Of a stretch of 64,000 bases of DNA, positions 46,437 to 55,844 are shown one piece after another (position 1 is the stretch's first letter; each line of letters starts with the position of its first letter). This DNA is from JAGDMS01 sp050015455 (lineage in GTDB: Bacteria > Desulfobacterota > Binatia > HRBIN30), in the NCBI GenBank assembly GCA_050015455.1, contig JBEKBJ010000006.1, forward strand, positions 31,913 through 95,912. The letters are read 5' to 3'. The position numbers and the translations under genes were made by a program. Below the pieces are notes generated by a model, which saw only the letters and a list, made by a program, of their open reading frames with translations, did not search any database and was not told where the DNA came from.

Positions 46437-47603
46437 TCATCGCAGCGTCTTGCGCAGGCGCTCCATTGCCTGGCGCAGGCGCTCGTCGGGAACCGTCAAT
46501 GACAAACGCACGAAACCTTCGCCGTATTCACCGTACGCCGTCCCGGCGGCGACCACGACGTGCGCTTGCTCGAACAGCATGGTGGCAAACTCGATGCTCG
46601 ACAGGCCCCGCGGCGTCGGCACCCACAGATAGAAGGTCCCCCGCCCAGGCTGGAAACGCACGCCGAGGTCGGCCAACGTTTGCAGCACCAACGCCCGCCG
46701 CCGCGCATAGATGCCGAGCATGTGGTCGATGTTGTCGCCGCAGCGCCCAAGCGCGGTGATACCGGCGAACTGAATCGCATTGAACACCCCTGAATCGGTG
46801 TTCTCTTTGACCTGCGAGATCGCCGCAATCAGGTCCCTGTTGCCGACCGCCATCCCGAGCCGCCAGCCGGTCATGTTGAATGGCTTCGAGAGCGAGTTCA
46901 ACTCGATCCCCACGTCCTTGGCCCCAGGGATGGACAAGAAGCTCAACTCCTTCTCGCCATCGAACACCACCTCGATGTACGGATTGTCGTAGCAGATGGC
47001 GATGTCGTAGTGGCGAGCGAACTCGACCACCGCGCGCAGGAAAGCCGGCGTCGCGGTCGCGCCGGTAGGGTTGTTGGGGTAGTTCAGAAACATGGCGCTC
47101 GCCCGGCGCGCGACGTCGCTCGGAATGTCGGCCAACCGCGGCAGGTATCCGTGCTCGGCACGGATCGGCACATTCACCGGCTCGCCGCCGGCTATGAGGA
47201 TGCTGGCCCGATAAGCAGGATACCCGGGGTCGGTCATCAGCACCGGCTCGCCGGGATTCACGCGGCCGAGGACGAAATGGTGGCAGCCCTCCTTTGAGCC
47301 GATCAGAGCGAGGACTTCCGTGGCAGGATCGAGCGTCACTCGATACCGGGTCGCGTACCAGTCCGCCACCGCTTGGCGGAAGGCGAGCATGCCCTTTTCT
47401 TCATCCGTCGGATAACGGTGATTGGCGGGATCACGTCCCGCGCGTGCCAACTCGTCGACTACTGGCGTCGGTGTGGGCTCGACCGGGTCGCCGATGGCGA
47501 GACTGATCACGTCAATCCCGGCAGCTCGCGCTTGCGCGATCTTGTTCCGCAGTTCCATGAACAAATAAGGGGGGATCTTCTTCAGTCGTTTGGCGCTATC
47601 CAT
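46437..47603 (-). CDS. LL-diaminopimelate aminotransferase-like class I/II aminotransferase
   Basis: A 388-aa PLP enzyme. From ATG 47603: DSAKRLKKIPPYLFMELRN, then ISLAIGDP, FLNYPNNPTGA, CYDNPY and the PLP lysine in SLSKPFNMTGWRLG, ending with YGEYGEGFVRLSLT. This layout is close to DapL (lysine branch) and related aspartate/alanine transaminases. DapL would make lysine and peptidoglycan precursor without the succinylase path. AGGAAGG abuts the ATG with almost no spacing. The frame upstream to 47852 overlaps the folK region and is rejected. Confidence 0.82.
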   Translation of the reverse strand: MDSAKRLKKIPPYLFMELRNKIAQARAAGIDVISLAIGDPVEPTPTPVVDELARAGRDPANHRYPTDEEKGMLAFRQAVADWYATRYRVTLDPATEVLALIGSKEGCHHFVLGRVNPGEPVLMTDPGYPAYRASILIAGGEPVNVPIRAEHGYLPRLADIPSDVARRASAMFLNYPNNPTGATATPAFLRAVVEFARHYDIAICYDNPYIEVVFDGEKELSFLSIPGAKDVGIELNSLSKPFNMTGWRLGMAVGNRDLIAAISQVKENTDSGVFNAIQFAGITALGRCGDNIDHMLGIYARRRALVLQTLADLGVRFQPGRGTFYLWVPTPRGLSSIEFATMLFEQAHVVVAAGTAYGEYGEGFVRLSLTVPDERLRQAMERLRKTLR

Positions 47604-47796
47604 CCTTCCTCGACCCAAGACGCGAACGCCGATAGCACTGGGCCAGGTAATGGGCAAGCACCTGCCCCCGAAGTTGTAAAATCCTCGCAGACACGATAAG
47701 AAAATGGGTGACCAGCCTTTGGCACATCGTGCCGAGGCGTAGGGACGTGGTGAGGGCTGGCGCACGCCGGTGATGGCGGGGAGGTTCGAGGAGGGC

Positions 47797-48294
47797 ATGC
47801 CCCATCGGGCATTCATCGGGATCGGTTCCAACCTGGGTGATCGGAAAGCCAATTTCCTTGAGGCAATCGATCGGATTCAGAAGATCCCCGGCACGCGAAT
47901 CGTCAAGCAATCGTCCCTCTACGAGAGCGAACCCCTTGGCGATGCAAAGACGTGGTTTGTCAATGCTGTAGTGGAGCTCGAAACCGAGTGCGGCGCCGAG
48001 GATCTGCTGAGGCGGCTGAAGCAGATCGAGACTGCGATGGGGCGCAAGCGGGTGCGCGGAAAACGCTGGGGCTCCCGCATAATGGACCTCGACATCCTGC
48101 TCTTCGACAACGAGATCATCAACAAGCGTACGCTGAAGGTTCCTCATCCCGAGTTGCACAACCGCCGGTTTGTCCTCGCGCCCTTGAGCGAGCTGGCACC
48201 GCAGCTCGTCCACCCCAAACTGTCGGTCTCCGTCTCGGAACTAATGGCGGGCGTTAAAGATACGAAGAAGATCCATCTCTTCCGTCCGAACTAG
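47797..48294 (+). CDS. folK: 6-hydroxymethyl-7,8-dihydropterin pyrophosphokinase (HPPK)
   Basis: A 165-aa folate-biosynthesis enzyme. GAGGAGGG precedes ATG 47797. Motifs: AFIGIGSNLGDRKANF, SSLYESEPLG, RWGSRIMDLDILLFDN (the metal-binding MDLDIL) and VPHPELHNRRFVLAPLSEL. The length is normal for the family. It is divergent from the aminotransferase gene. Confidence 0.93.
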   Translation: MPHRAFIGIGSNLGDRKANFLEAIDRIQKIPGTRIVKQSSLYESEPLGDAKTWFVNAVVELETECGAEDLLRRLKQIETAMGRKRVRGKRWGSRIMDLDILLFDNEIINKRTLKVPHPELHNRRFVLAPLSELAPQLVHPKLSVSVSELMAGVKDTKKIHLFRPN

Positions 48295-48442
48295 CATCGG
48301 TAAGGGTGCGCCGGTGTCGGCACCCTGTCGCGCCGTCCGCTAAATGGCAGCACTCAGCCCCGAATGTCCGCCCTGAGTCGTTGAGGCGCCCCGTAAAACA
48401 GCCAGGCATCCGCTGGCATGTGTGCTGCACGATACGGTGCGG

Positions 48443-49990
48443 ATGGAAGCACGCCCGTTTCCGTTGCCGCTATCGATCATACTCGCGCTGTTGGTGTTGC
48501 TGAGCTTGCTGGTCTCCGTGCCTGCCTTCCCAGCCACCTACGTGGTCGACCCAACTGGCGACGATGCCAACTCCGGTGACAGCGCCGCCCCTTGGCTTAC
48601 CATTCAACATGCCGCGTCTAAGGTGAGCCCCGGTGACACCGTTGCCATCCATGCCGGCACCTATGAGGAATCGGTAAACGTGTCCCGAGGCGGCACCGAC
48701 GGCAACTTAGTCACTTTCGTCGCAGATCCAGGCGCGGTGCTGGTGAGTCCTGACCCGACTGCCAGTTGGGAAGCTTTCAACGTACTTGGGGGTGTGGCCT
48801 TCGTCGCACTGCAGGGTATTGAAGCGACTGGCGGCTTCGATGAGACGATTTTTCTCCGGCCCGGATCTCATGACATCTCGATCCAAAGCTGTAACCTGTA
48901 CCAGAATTACGCCGGGATCATCATCAGCGGTGCCTACAACATCAGCGTGCAAGGGTGCACGCTGCACGACAACGCCAGGCTCGGCATATGGGTTACCGGC
49001 ACATCTCATGACGTGACGGTGAGCGATACCGACAGCTTCAGAAATGGCACCCCCGGGGTCTGCAGCGGCGCCGTGGATGGATTCGCGGCCGCACAGAGCG
49101 CGTACAACATCACTTTCCTCCGGACGCGCTCGTACCAAAACGGCGGCGATGGGTACGACTTCAAGGGCGACCAAATCACCCTGGATAGCATCCAGAGCTT
49201 CAACAACGGCTGCACCGGCGTGAAGCTTTGGCAAAATGCCTCAGTGCAAAACTGCCTCGTCTACGGCAATACTACCGGCATCGCTACGATGCCGATCTTT
49301 GCCGGGGCTGCGGTCGACGTGTTCAATTGCACCATCGCTTACAACAACGGCGTCGGACTCAATCTGACTCATACGTCGTACAGCGTCAACTTGGTGAACA
49401 ATATTGTTGCGGGCGCTTTCAAGGCCGTCGTGTACGGCCCTTCTGTGAGCCTGTCCGAGAGCCACAACATCTTTTTCCGCACCACGTTATACGATCCGGT
49501 GATCGTGCCGCTCGGAAGCCCTCGGTTCTCCGACCACGACATCAACCTTGGGACATGGGCGGCATGGTCTAGGCAAGGGCAGGGAACGCTGGCGGTGGAT
49601 CCGCTGTTCGTCGACCCTGCCAATGCAGACTTCCACGTGGCACCGACGAGCGCCGCCGTGGGCCGCGGAGCCGATCTAGATGGCGGGCCGCTGACCAATA
49701 TCGGCGCCTTTCAATTGCCGCCAGGGCCGACGAATCACGCGCCGTTTGCAGATCCTGGTCGATCCCGGACCGGCCGCATCGGTCGGCTGATTGGGTTCAG
49801 CGGCCTCGGCAGCGTGGACCCCGATGGCGATCTCCTGACCTATTCATGGGACTTCGGCGACAGCTCCGCCCAGGCACTGGGAGAACAAGTTTCGCACGTG
49901 TATACCGCGGGCGGCACGTACACCGTCACACTGACGGTCTCGGACGGTTCTCTTACGGGTAGCCGAACCATCCTAGCCACCGTACACTGA
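48443..49990 (+). CDS. Secreted parallel beta-helix protein with C-terminal PKD domain
   Basis: A 515-aa exported protein. The signal is PLSIILALLVLLSLLVSVPA after EARPFPL. Residues ~35-420 carry right-handed beta-helix repeats (PbH1/NosD-like: NISVQGCTLHDNARLGIWVT, ITLDSIQSFNNGCTGVKLWQ and SVNLVNNIVAG), often seen in polysaccharide-binding or lyase proteins. Residues ~430-515 form a PKD domain (GLGSVDPDGDLLTYSWDFGD, then SHVYTAGGTYTVTLTVSD). No lyase catalytic motif was recognised. GTG 48422 is an alternative start. Confidence 0.78.
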   Translation: MEARPFPLPLSIILALLVLLSLLVSVPAFPATYVVDPTGDDANSGDSAAPWLTIQHAASKVSPGDTVAIHAGTYEESVNVSRGGTDGNLVTFVADPGAVLVSPDPTASWEAFNVLGGVAFVALQGIEATGGFDETIFLRPGSHDISIQSCNLYQNYAGIIISGAYNISVQGCTLHDNARLGIWVTGTSHDVTVSDTDSFRNGTPGVCSGAVDGFAAAQSAYNITFLRTRSYQNGGDGYDFKGDQITLDSIQSFNNGCTGVKLWQNASVQNCLVYGNTTGIATMPIFAGAAVDVFNCTIAYNNGVGLNLTHTSYSVNLVNNIVAGAFKAVVYGPSVSLSESHNIFFRTTLYDPVIVPLGSPRFSDHDINLGTWAAWSRQGQGTLAVDPLFVDPANADFHVAPTSAAVGRGADLDGGPLTNIGAFQLPPGPTNHAPFADPGRSRTGRIGRLIGFSGLGSVDPDGDLLTYSWDFGDSSAQALGEQVSHVYTAGGTYTVTLTVSDGSLTGSRTILATVH

Positions 49991-50101
49991 CGGCACTACC
50001 GCAGCGGCCCGCCTGTCGCGCGGGCCGAATTTGCGCTAAGCTAGCTTGTTGGGTAACCACGTTAATCAACGCGGCCGAGCCGCAGAGAACAGGAGCTAAC
50101 T

Positions 50102-50527
50102 GTGCCGACGCTGTTCACCCGCATCATAAATGGCGAGATTCCCGGCCGGTTTGTATGGCGCGACGACCTTGCCGTTGGGTTCTTGTCTATTCACCCACTG
50201 AAACCGGGGCACACGCTCGTGGTGCCGCGGAAAGAAGTGGACCACTGGATTGATCTCGAGCCGGACCTGGCTCGGCACGTGATGACAGTCAGCCATGCTG
50301 TGGGAAAGGCGCTCCAACAAGGTTTCAAGCCGGTGAGGGTGGGGCTGATGATAGCCGGCCTCGAGGTTCCGCATTGTCACGTCCATGTTGTTCCCATCAA
50401 CAGCATGCGTGATCTCGATTTCGCCAATCAAGATCTCACCCCGAATCCAGCCGCTCTCGATGGTGCCGCTGAAACGATTCGCAATGCGCTCCGCAGCCTG
50501 GGTTTTCATCAGGTCGTGGAGCGCTAG
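50102..50527 (+). CDS. HIT-family nucleotide hydrolase/transferase
   Basis: A 141-aa protein. GTG start with AGGAG eight bases upstream. FTRIINGEIPGRFVWRDD opens the HIT fold, VVPRKEVDHWIDLEP follows, and the catalytic histidine triad reads HCHVHVVP near residue 98. Members hydrolyse dinucleoside polyphosphates or AMP-lysine adducts. It is a stand-alone gene. Confidence 0.9.
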   Translation: MPTLFTRIINGEIPGRFVWRDDLAVGFLSIHPLKPGHTLVVPRKEVDHWIDLEPDLARHVMTVSHAVGKALQQGFKPVRVGLMIAGLEVPHCHVHVVPINSMRDLDFANQDLTPNPAALDGAAETIRNALRSLGFHQVVER

Positions 50528-50601
50528 AAGGTCGGTAACAAGCAGTTCAAACACCCTTTGACAAACTCAGGGTGACCGCAAAGGTGAATCGAAATTAAGC
50601 C

Positions 50602-50931
50602 TCATTTCGGCGCGGCGGGCGCGGCCGGTGCGGGTCCGGTCAGGCGGTACAGGATCTCGCCTCTTCTGACCAAGCCGAGGCGCTCGCGCGCTAGCTTCTC
50701 GAGGTAGTGATCATCGGATTGTAGACGCTGAATACGCTCGCGCAACCGTTCATTCTGCTGCTGTAGGTCGAACGCGGTGTGCTCCAGTTCGCGCTGTTCG
50801 CTGTGCATGCGCAGCAAGTGGATCAAACCATGCTCACCGTAGACGGCCGCGAACACAAGCAGGATGAGCCCCGCGACACAAATGATCAACGTCCCTTTGT
50901 GTTTGCGTGGCAGCAGCGGTAGAAAGGCCAT
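50602..50931 (-). CDS. ftsB: FtsB/DivIC-type septum formation initiator
   Basis: A 109-aa bitopic membrane protein of the divisome. A basic N-terminus (LPRKHKG) precedes a TM helix (TLIICVAGLILLVFAAVYG), then a coiled coil (RELEHTAFDLQQQNERLRER) and the FtsB-type DDHYLEKLARERLGLVRRGE motif. It ends in a Pro/Ala tail. It is divergent from enolase; eno-ftsB adjacency is common in bacteria, though usually in the same direction. Confidence 0.86.
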   Translation of the reverse strand: MAFLPLLPRKHKGTLIICVAGLILLVFAAVYGEHGLIHLLRMHSEQRELEHTAFDLQQQNERLRERIQRLQSDDHYLEKLARERLGLVRRGEILYRLTGPAPAAPAAPK

Positions 50932-50994
50932 GGTTTTGCGTTCGCTGCATCTTAGTGGAGCGGCATTGCATTGGCAAACTGCTGAGGTGGAGTC

Positions 50995-52278
50995 ATGAAG
51001 ATCCGCAAGGTATCAGCCCGTGAGATTCTCGACTCGCGTGGCAATCCGACCGTGGAAGTGGATGTGGTGCTCGACCAGGATGTCGTCGGCCGTGCCGCCG
51101 TTCCCTCCGGCGCCTCAACCGGCACTCACGAGGCGCTGGAACTGCGTGACGGCAAGAAACGTTACGCCGGCAGGGGAGTGCTGAAGGCGGTCGACCACGT
51201 CAATCGGCTCATCGCCCCGAAACTGCGCGGCCGTGATGCTAGCCGGCAGGAAGATATCGATCGGCTGATGCTCGACTTGGACGGGACGCCGAACAAGAGC
51301 CGCCTCGGCGCTAACGCCATTCTCGGCGTTTCCCTGGCCGTGGCTAAGGCGGCAGCAGCCGCGGCCAAGCTGCCGCTGTTCCGCTACCTCGGCGGGCCGC
51401 GGGCGACAACCCTGCCGGTGCCGATGATGAACATCCTCAACGGCGGCGTGCATACGGACAGCTCGGTGGATCTGCAGGAGTTTATGGTGGTCCCGATCGG
51501 CGCCCGGGCATTCTCGGATGGGCTGCGCATGGGGGTGGAGACGTTTCACGCGCTTAAAGCGGTGCTCAAGGAGAAGGGCTACTCCACCGCAGTTGGCGAT
51601 GAAGGCGGCTTTGCGCCACGCTTGCAGTCGAACCAGGAAGCAGTTGAACTGATGCTCATGGCCATTGAGCGCGCTGGCTATCAGCCCGGACGCCAGATCG
51701 CGCTGGCACTGGATCCTGCCGCTAGCGAGTTCTTCGAGGAGGGCGAATACGTTTTCCGCAAGTCCGACGGCAGCCACCGCTCGAGCACCGACATGATCCA
51801 GTTCTACCACGATTGGATCGAGCGCTATCCGATTATCTCCCTCGAAGACGGACTGGCTGAAGATGATTGGGAAGGTTGGGGAGCATTGACGCGGGAGCTG
51901 GGTAATAAGGTGCAGTTGGTTGGTGACGATCTGTTCGTCACCAACCCGCAACGGCTGCAGCGCGGCATCGACTCTGGTGTGGGCAACTCGATTCTCATCA
52001 AGGTCAACCAGATCGGCACCCTGACGGAAACACTGGAGACCATCGATCGCGCGAAACGCGCGGGCTATACCACCGTCATCTCCCATCGTTCCGGTGAGAC
52101 CGAAGATGCCACCATCGCTGATCTGGCGGTGGCCGTGAATGCCGGGCAGATCAAGACCGGCAGCGCGAGCCGTGGTGAACGCACGGCGAAGTACAACCAG
52201 TTGCTGCGCATCGAAGAGATGCTGGGCCGGCGTGCGGTGTACCCGGGCCGCTCGGCCTTCGCGTGGAAGCGAGGGTAG
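50995..52278 (+). CDS. eno: Enolase
   Basis: A 427-aa glycolytic enzyme converting 2-phosphoglycerate to phosphoenolpyruvate. Signatures: ILDSRGNPTVEVDV, GASTGTHEALELRD, the Mg2+ and substrate residues in ALDPAASEF, SLEDGLAEDD, GDDLFVTNP and the catalytic KVNQIGTLTET, then SHRSGETED. The C-terminal RIEEMLGRRAVYPG is typical. The start has AGGTGG nine bases upstream. Confidence 0.97.
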   Translation: MKIRKVSAREILDSRGNPTVEVDVVLDQDVVGRAAVPSGASTGTHEALELRDGKKRYAGRGVLKAVDHVNRLIAPKLRGRDASRQEDIDRLMLDLDGTPNKSRLGANAILGVSLAVAKAAAAAAKLPLFRYLGGPRATTLPVPMMNILNGGVHTDSSVDLQEFMVVPIGARAFSDGLRMGVETFHALKAVLKEKGYSTAVGDEGGFAPRLQSNQEAVELMLMAIERAGYQPGRQIALALDPAASEFFEEGEYVFRKSDGSHRSSTDMIQFYHDWIERYPIISLEDGLAEDDWEGWGALTRELGNKVQLVGDDLFVTNPQRLQRGIDSGVGNSILIKVNQIGTLTETLETIDRAKRAGYTTVISHRSGETEDATIADLAVAVNAGQIKTGSASRGERTAKYNQLLRIEEMLGRRAVYPGRSAFAWKRG

Positions 52279-52340
52279 GGCAGGGCAGGCGCGGGGCGGA
52301 GGCCACACCCTACACACAGGAGAATCGGGAGGAGGCGTTG

Positions 52341-52895
52341 ATGGGCGTCGCGCTGATCATCATCGTTGTCGTCGTGGTTGGAGCGATTCTGATTTACAAC
52401 AACCTCGTGAGTCTGCGGAACCAGGTGCAGAACGGCTGGAAGCAGATCGACGTGCAGCTCAAACGCCGGCACGATTTGATTCCCAATTTGGTGGAGAGCG
52501 TCAAAGGCGCCATGCAGTTCGAGCGCGACACGCTGGAGCGGGTGGTGGCGGCGCGTGCCCGCGCCGTGTCGGCTACCGGGGTGCGCGGCGCCGCCGCGGC
52601 CGAGAATGAGCTGTCGCAGTCGCTGGGCCGGCTACTCGCGCTGATGGAGAACTACCCCACCCTGAAATCTAACGAGAACGTGCTCAAGCTGCAGGAAGAG
52701 CTGACGACGACGGAGAATCAACTCACGTTCGCCCGCCAGTTCTACAACGACATGGTCATGCAGCTGAACACGCGCGAACAGGTGTTCCCCGCCAGCGTCA
52801 TCGCGAACTTTTTCGGCTTCACGCCGGCAGAGTACTTCACGGCGGCGGAGGAGGACCGCAGCACGCCGCGGGTGGATCTGTCGCTGCAGAAATAA
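52341..52895 (+). CDS. LemA-family membrane protein
   Basis: A 184-aa protein. GGAGGAGG lies just before ATG 52341. An N-terminal TM helix (ALIIIVVVVVGAILIYNNLV) is followed by the LemA helical domain: QVQNGWKQIDVQLKRRHDLI, PNLVESVKGAM, then YPTLKSNENVLKLQEELTTT and FYNDMVMQLN. LemA proteins are envelope proteins of unclear function. The stop (TAA) overlaps the next gene's ATG (TAATG), giving a LemA-M48 pair seen in many genomes. Confidence 0.9.
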   Translation: MGVALIIIVVVVVGAILIYNNLVSLRNQVQNGWKQIDVQLKRRHDLIPNLVESVKGAMQFERDTLERVVAARARAVSATGVRGAAAAENELSQSLGRLLALMENYPTLKSNENVLKLQEELTTTENQLTFARQFYNDMVMQLNTREQVFPASVIANFFGFTPAEYFTAAEEDRSTPRVDLSLQK

Positions 52896-53899
52896 TGGGT
52901 GCGCCTGACACTTCGCCAGTGGTGGCGCGCGCAGCTCCGCAGCAGCAGAGCCCCCCTCCCATCGTCCCGGTCGATTTCTACACGCGCGAGGGGATCAACC
53001 GCCGCCGCACGTTTCTGCTCATCGTGAGTTTTCTGGCGTTTTTTCTCGTGCTGGGCTTGGGCCTCGACACGGTGTGGGCGGGTTTCCTGAATCCCGGAGG
53101 AGAGCCGCTGCCGTTCGTTACGTTGATCGCGGTTGCGGTGGCATTGGCTATGAGTCTCAGCGGCTACTTCGGCGGTGGACGGATGGTCTTGGCATCGCTG
53201 CACGCCCGCCCGTTGGATCAGCAGAACCCGGAGCACCGCCAGCTGTTTAACATTGTAACTGAGATGGCGCTCGCTTGCGGACTGCCGCAGCCGGAGATTT
53301 ACGTCATCCCCGATCCCGCGCCCAACGCGCTGGCGACCGGCCGCGACCCGCGGCACGCGATGCTGGCGGTCACCGAGGGGCTGCTCAACCTGCTCGATCG
53401 CGAGGAGTTGCAGGGCGTGGTGGCGCACGAGATGTCCCACATCGGCAACCGCGATACCCTGACTATGACGCTGGTCGCGGTGCTGTTCGGCGGCGCGGTG
53501 ATGCTGGCGGACTGGGCGCGTCGGGCGCTGTATTTCGGCAGCGACCGCCGGCGCGGCAACGCCCTGGTTTTTGTCCTGGTCGTGCTCCTGGTCGCCGTGA
53601 CCCCGCTGCTATCTCGGCTTCTAGCCATGGCCGTCTCGCGACAGCGCGAGTACCTGGCTGATGCGACTGCGGCGCAGTTCACCCGCAATCCACTCGGCTT
53701 GGCCAGCGCGCTGGAGAAGATCGGCGCGGCGACCTCACCGCTGCGCGCCGCCACCCAAGGCACGGCACACCTGTTCATCAGCAACCCCTTGCGCCGGCGT
53801 GTGGATGACCGACAGGGCGCGCTGGCTGATCTACTCAGCACCCATCCGCCGCTGGCGCAGCGCGTCGCCATTCTGCGCTCCATGGCGCACGCGAGTTAA
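52895..53899 (+). CDS. M48-family zinc metalloprotease (HtpX-like)
   Basis: A 334-aa inner-membrane protease. The zinc motif VVAHEMSHIGNRDT (HExxH) lies near residue 182, with a downstream acidic residue in the QREYLADATAAQFT segment as third ligand. Four hydrophobic segments (~43-60, ~68-86, ~200-215, ~222-245) resemble HtpX topology. HtpX degrades misfolded membrane proteins. It shares an operon with lemA (1-base overlap) and the zinc-ribbon gene (3-base gap). Confidence 0.9.
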   Translation: MGAPDTSPVVARAAPQQQSPPPIVPVDFYTREGINRRRTFLLIVSFLAFFLVLGLGLDTVWAGFLNPGGEPLPFVTLIAVAVALAMSLSGYFGGGRMVLASLHARPLDQQNPEHRQLFNIVTEMALACGLPQPEIYVIPDPAPNALATGRDPRHAMLAVTEGLLNLLDREELQGVVAHEMSHIGNRDTLTMTLVAVLFGGAVMLADWARRALYFGSDRRRGNALVFVLVVLLVAVTPLLSRLLAMAVSRQREYLADATAAQFTRNPLGLASALEKIGAATSPLRAATQGTAHLFISNPLRRRVDDRQGALADLLSTHPPLAQRVAILRSMAHAS

Positions 53900-53902
53900 G
53901 AC

Positions 53903-54499
53903 ATGGCACTGACGTGTCCCCAATGCGCCGCACCGATGAATGAGGTGAGGGCCGAGGCCAAGACCGGTTACATGGTGATGCTCGACCAGTGCCCGCGGTG
54001 CGGCGGCATCTGGTGCGACCGCTGGGAGCTGTACCCGGTGACCGAAGCGGCAGCCGAGCGCATCGATGCGGTAGACCAAGAGGCGTTACACCGATCCGTT
54101 GAGCCAGCAGACGAGCAGCTCGAATGCCCTCGTTGTCGCGCGCGCATGTTTCGCTTTCGTGACCCCGCCATTCCGGCCGACGCCCGCATCGAACGCTGCC
54201 CCAACTGCGACGGTATGTGGCTCAACCGCGGCGAGCTGCGCCGCTTCAAAGAGCACGGAACGCCGCCAGGCACGGCCGCGCTGGTGCAACCGCCGCACAG
54301 TTCCGCCAGCGAGCAGGAACTGGACCGTTTGACGCACCGCACGCTCGATCCGAAGTCGTGGCCGACGGTGAGCACGCTGAGCGACGCCTTCGATCCATCG
54401 CACGAAGCGATGGACGCAGATGAGGTGCGCGACGAGCTCAGATCGGGCGCGCTCTGGCTCATCGCGCGCACCGTTCTGCGCCTGCTGCTGCATGTCTGA
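53903..54499 (+). CDS. Double zinc-ribbon (zf-TFIIB-like) protein
   Basis: A 198-aa protein with two zinc-ribbon units: CPQCAAPMNEV paired with CPRCGGIWCDRWEL (residues ~5-48), and CPRCRARM paired with CPNCDGMWLNRGELRRF (~75-115). This matches the zf-TFIIB group, which often has the CxxCxGxWxxxxEL pattern. The C-terminal half is charged and unrecognised. It begins three bases after the M48 gene, so it is likely an accessory part of the LemA/M48 system. Confidence 0.78.
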   Translation: MALTCPQCAAPMNEVRAEAKTGYMVMLDQCPRCGGIWCDRWELYPVTEAAAERIDAVDQEALHRSVEPADEQLECPRCRARMFRFRDPAIPADARIERCPNCDGMWLNRGELRRFKEHGTPPGTAALVQPPHSSASEQELDRLTHRTLDPKSWPTVSTLSDAFDPSHEAMDADEVRDELRSGALWLIARTVLRLLLHV

Positions 54500-54562
54500 A
54501 GGCGTGGCGAAGATTCTGTAGCCGCAGGCGCCAACCTGCGCTGTGCCACAGAGGAGCAATGC

Positions 54563-55819
54563 ATGATCGAGTGGAGTGAACAACATGTGATGATACGCGA
54601 CATGGTGCGAAGGTTCATCGAGGCGGAAATCATCCCGGTCCGCGAGCAGATCGAGGAGGGCGGCGTGCCGCCATACGACATCATGCGCAAGCTGGTGAAC
54701 ACCTTCGGGCTCGCGGAAGCGGCGTGCATGCGTTACGAGGCTGATAAGCAGCGCGCCGAGGCGGCCGAAGCGGCACGCGCCCGCGGCGAAGCGCTGGCGC
54801 ACAAAGAACGAACCTCGGAGGACGGCGCTGGCGAAGCCATGGCGATGCAGGCCATTCCCATTATCGAGCTGTCCAAGTACTGCCCGGGCCTGGTGACGGC
54901 GATGGGCGTCAGCATGGGATTGACTGCGGGCGCCATCATGGGCCGCGGCACATGGCGGCAGAAGGACCGTTGGGCCTTGCCGCTCCTGACGCTGGAGAAA
55001 ATCGGGGCGTGGGCGATTACCGAATCTACCTCCGGATCAGACGCCTTCGGCGGCATGAAAGCCACGGCGCGCCGCGACGGCGATGACTACATCCTCAACG
55101 GCTCGAAGACCTTCATCACCAACGGACCTTACGCCGACACCATCGTCTTCATCTGCAAGCTCGACCGCGGTGAGCGGGATGCGCGCGACCGCCAGGTGGT
55201 CAGCTTCATCCTCGACAAGGGCATGGAGGGGCTCACGCAAACGAAGCCGTTCCGCAAGATGGGCATGCACTCCTCGCCCACCGGCGAGCTGTTCCTCGAC
55301 AACGTGCGCGCCGGGCGCGACCGGCTGCTGGGTGAGAGCGAGGAAGCCGCGGGCGGTCGCGAGGGCGCGAAGTCGACTTTCGGCGCGGAGCGCTCGGGTG
55401 TGGTGGCGATGGCCCTCGGTATGGTCGAGCGCTGCGTCGAGCTGTGCACCGACTACGCCCGCACGCGCGTGCAGTTCGGCAAGCCGATCGGCGAATTCCA
55501 GCTCGTCCAGCTGAAGCTGGCGAAGATGCACGTGGCGCGCATGAACATCCGCAACATGCTCTTCCGCCAGATCGAGCTGGCCTCGAACGGGAAGCACCTG
55601 TCCTTCGCCGAGGCTTCGGCGAACAAGCTCTACGCGGCGCAGGCGACCATGGAGGTGTGTCTCGAAGCGGTGCAGCTCTTCGGCGGCAACGGTTACATGG
55701 CCGAGTACCAGGTCGAGCAACTGTGCCGCGACGCCAAGGTGCTGTCGATCTACGGCGGCACCGACGAGATCCAGATCTCGCAGATCGCGCGCAGCATGCT
55801 GGCCGGCGAAGCGGTATAG
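54563..55819 (+). CDS. Acyl-CoA dehydrogenase
   Basis: A 418-aa FAD enzyme oxidising an acyl-CoA at the alpha-beta bond. Motifs: AWAITESTSGSDAFGGMKAT (FAD/substrate), NGSKTFITNGPYAD, GVVAMALGMVERCVEL, FGKPIGEFQLVQLKLA and IYGGTDEIQISQIARSM. An Ala/Glu-rich insertion lies at ~55-100. The usual catalytic Glu position (Y-E-G-T in MCAD) is Gly here, so the base must be elsewhere, as in isovaleryl or long-chain types. GGAGCAATGC upstream gives the ATG 54563. It ends 25 bases before the radical SAM gene. Confidence 0.88.
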   Translation: MIEWSEQHVMIRDMVRRFIEAEIIPVREQIEEGGVPPYDIMRKLVNTFGLAEAACMRYEADKQRAEAAEAARARGEALAHKERTSEDGAGEAMAMQAIPIIELSKYCPGLVTAMGVSMGLTAGAIMGRGTWRQKDRWALPLLTLEKIGAWAITESTSGSDAFGGMKATARRDGDDYILNGSKTFITNGPYADTIVFICKLDRGERDARDRQVVSFILDKGMEGLTQTKPFRKMGMHSSPTGELFLDNVRAGRDRLLGESEEAAGGREGAKSTFGAERSGVVAMALGMVERCVELCTDYARTRVQFGKPIGEFQLVQLKLAKMHVARMNIRNMLFRQIELASNGKHLSFAEASANKLYAAQATMEVCLEAVQLFGGNGYMAEYQVEQLCRDAKVLSIYGGTDEIQISQIARSMLAGEAV

Positions 55820-55844
55820 GTTGACATTACACGGGAACGCGAGC

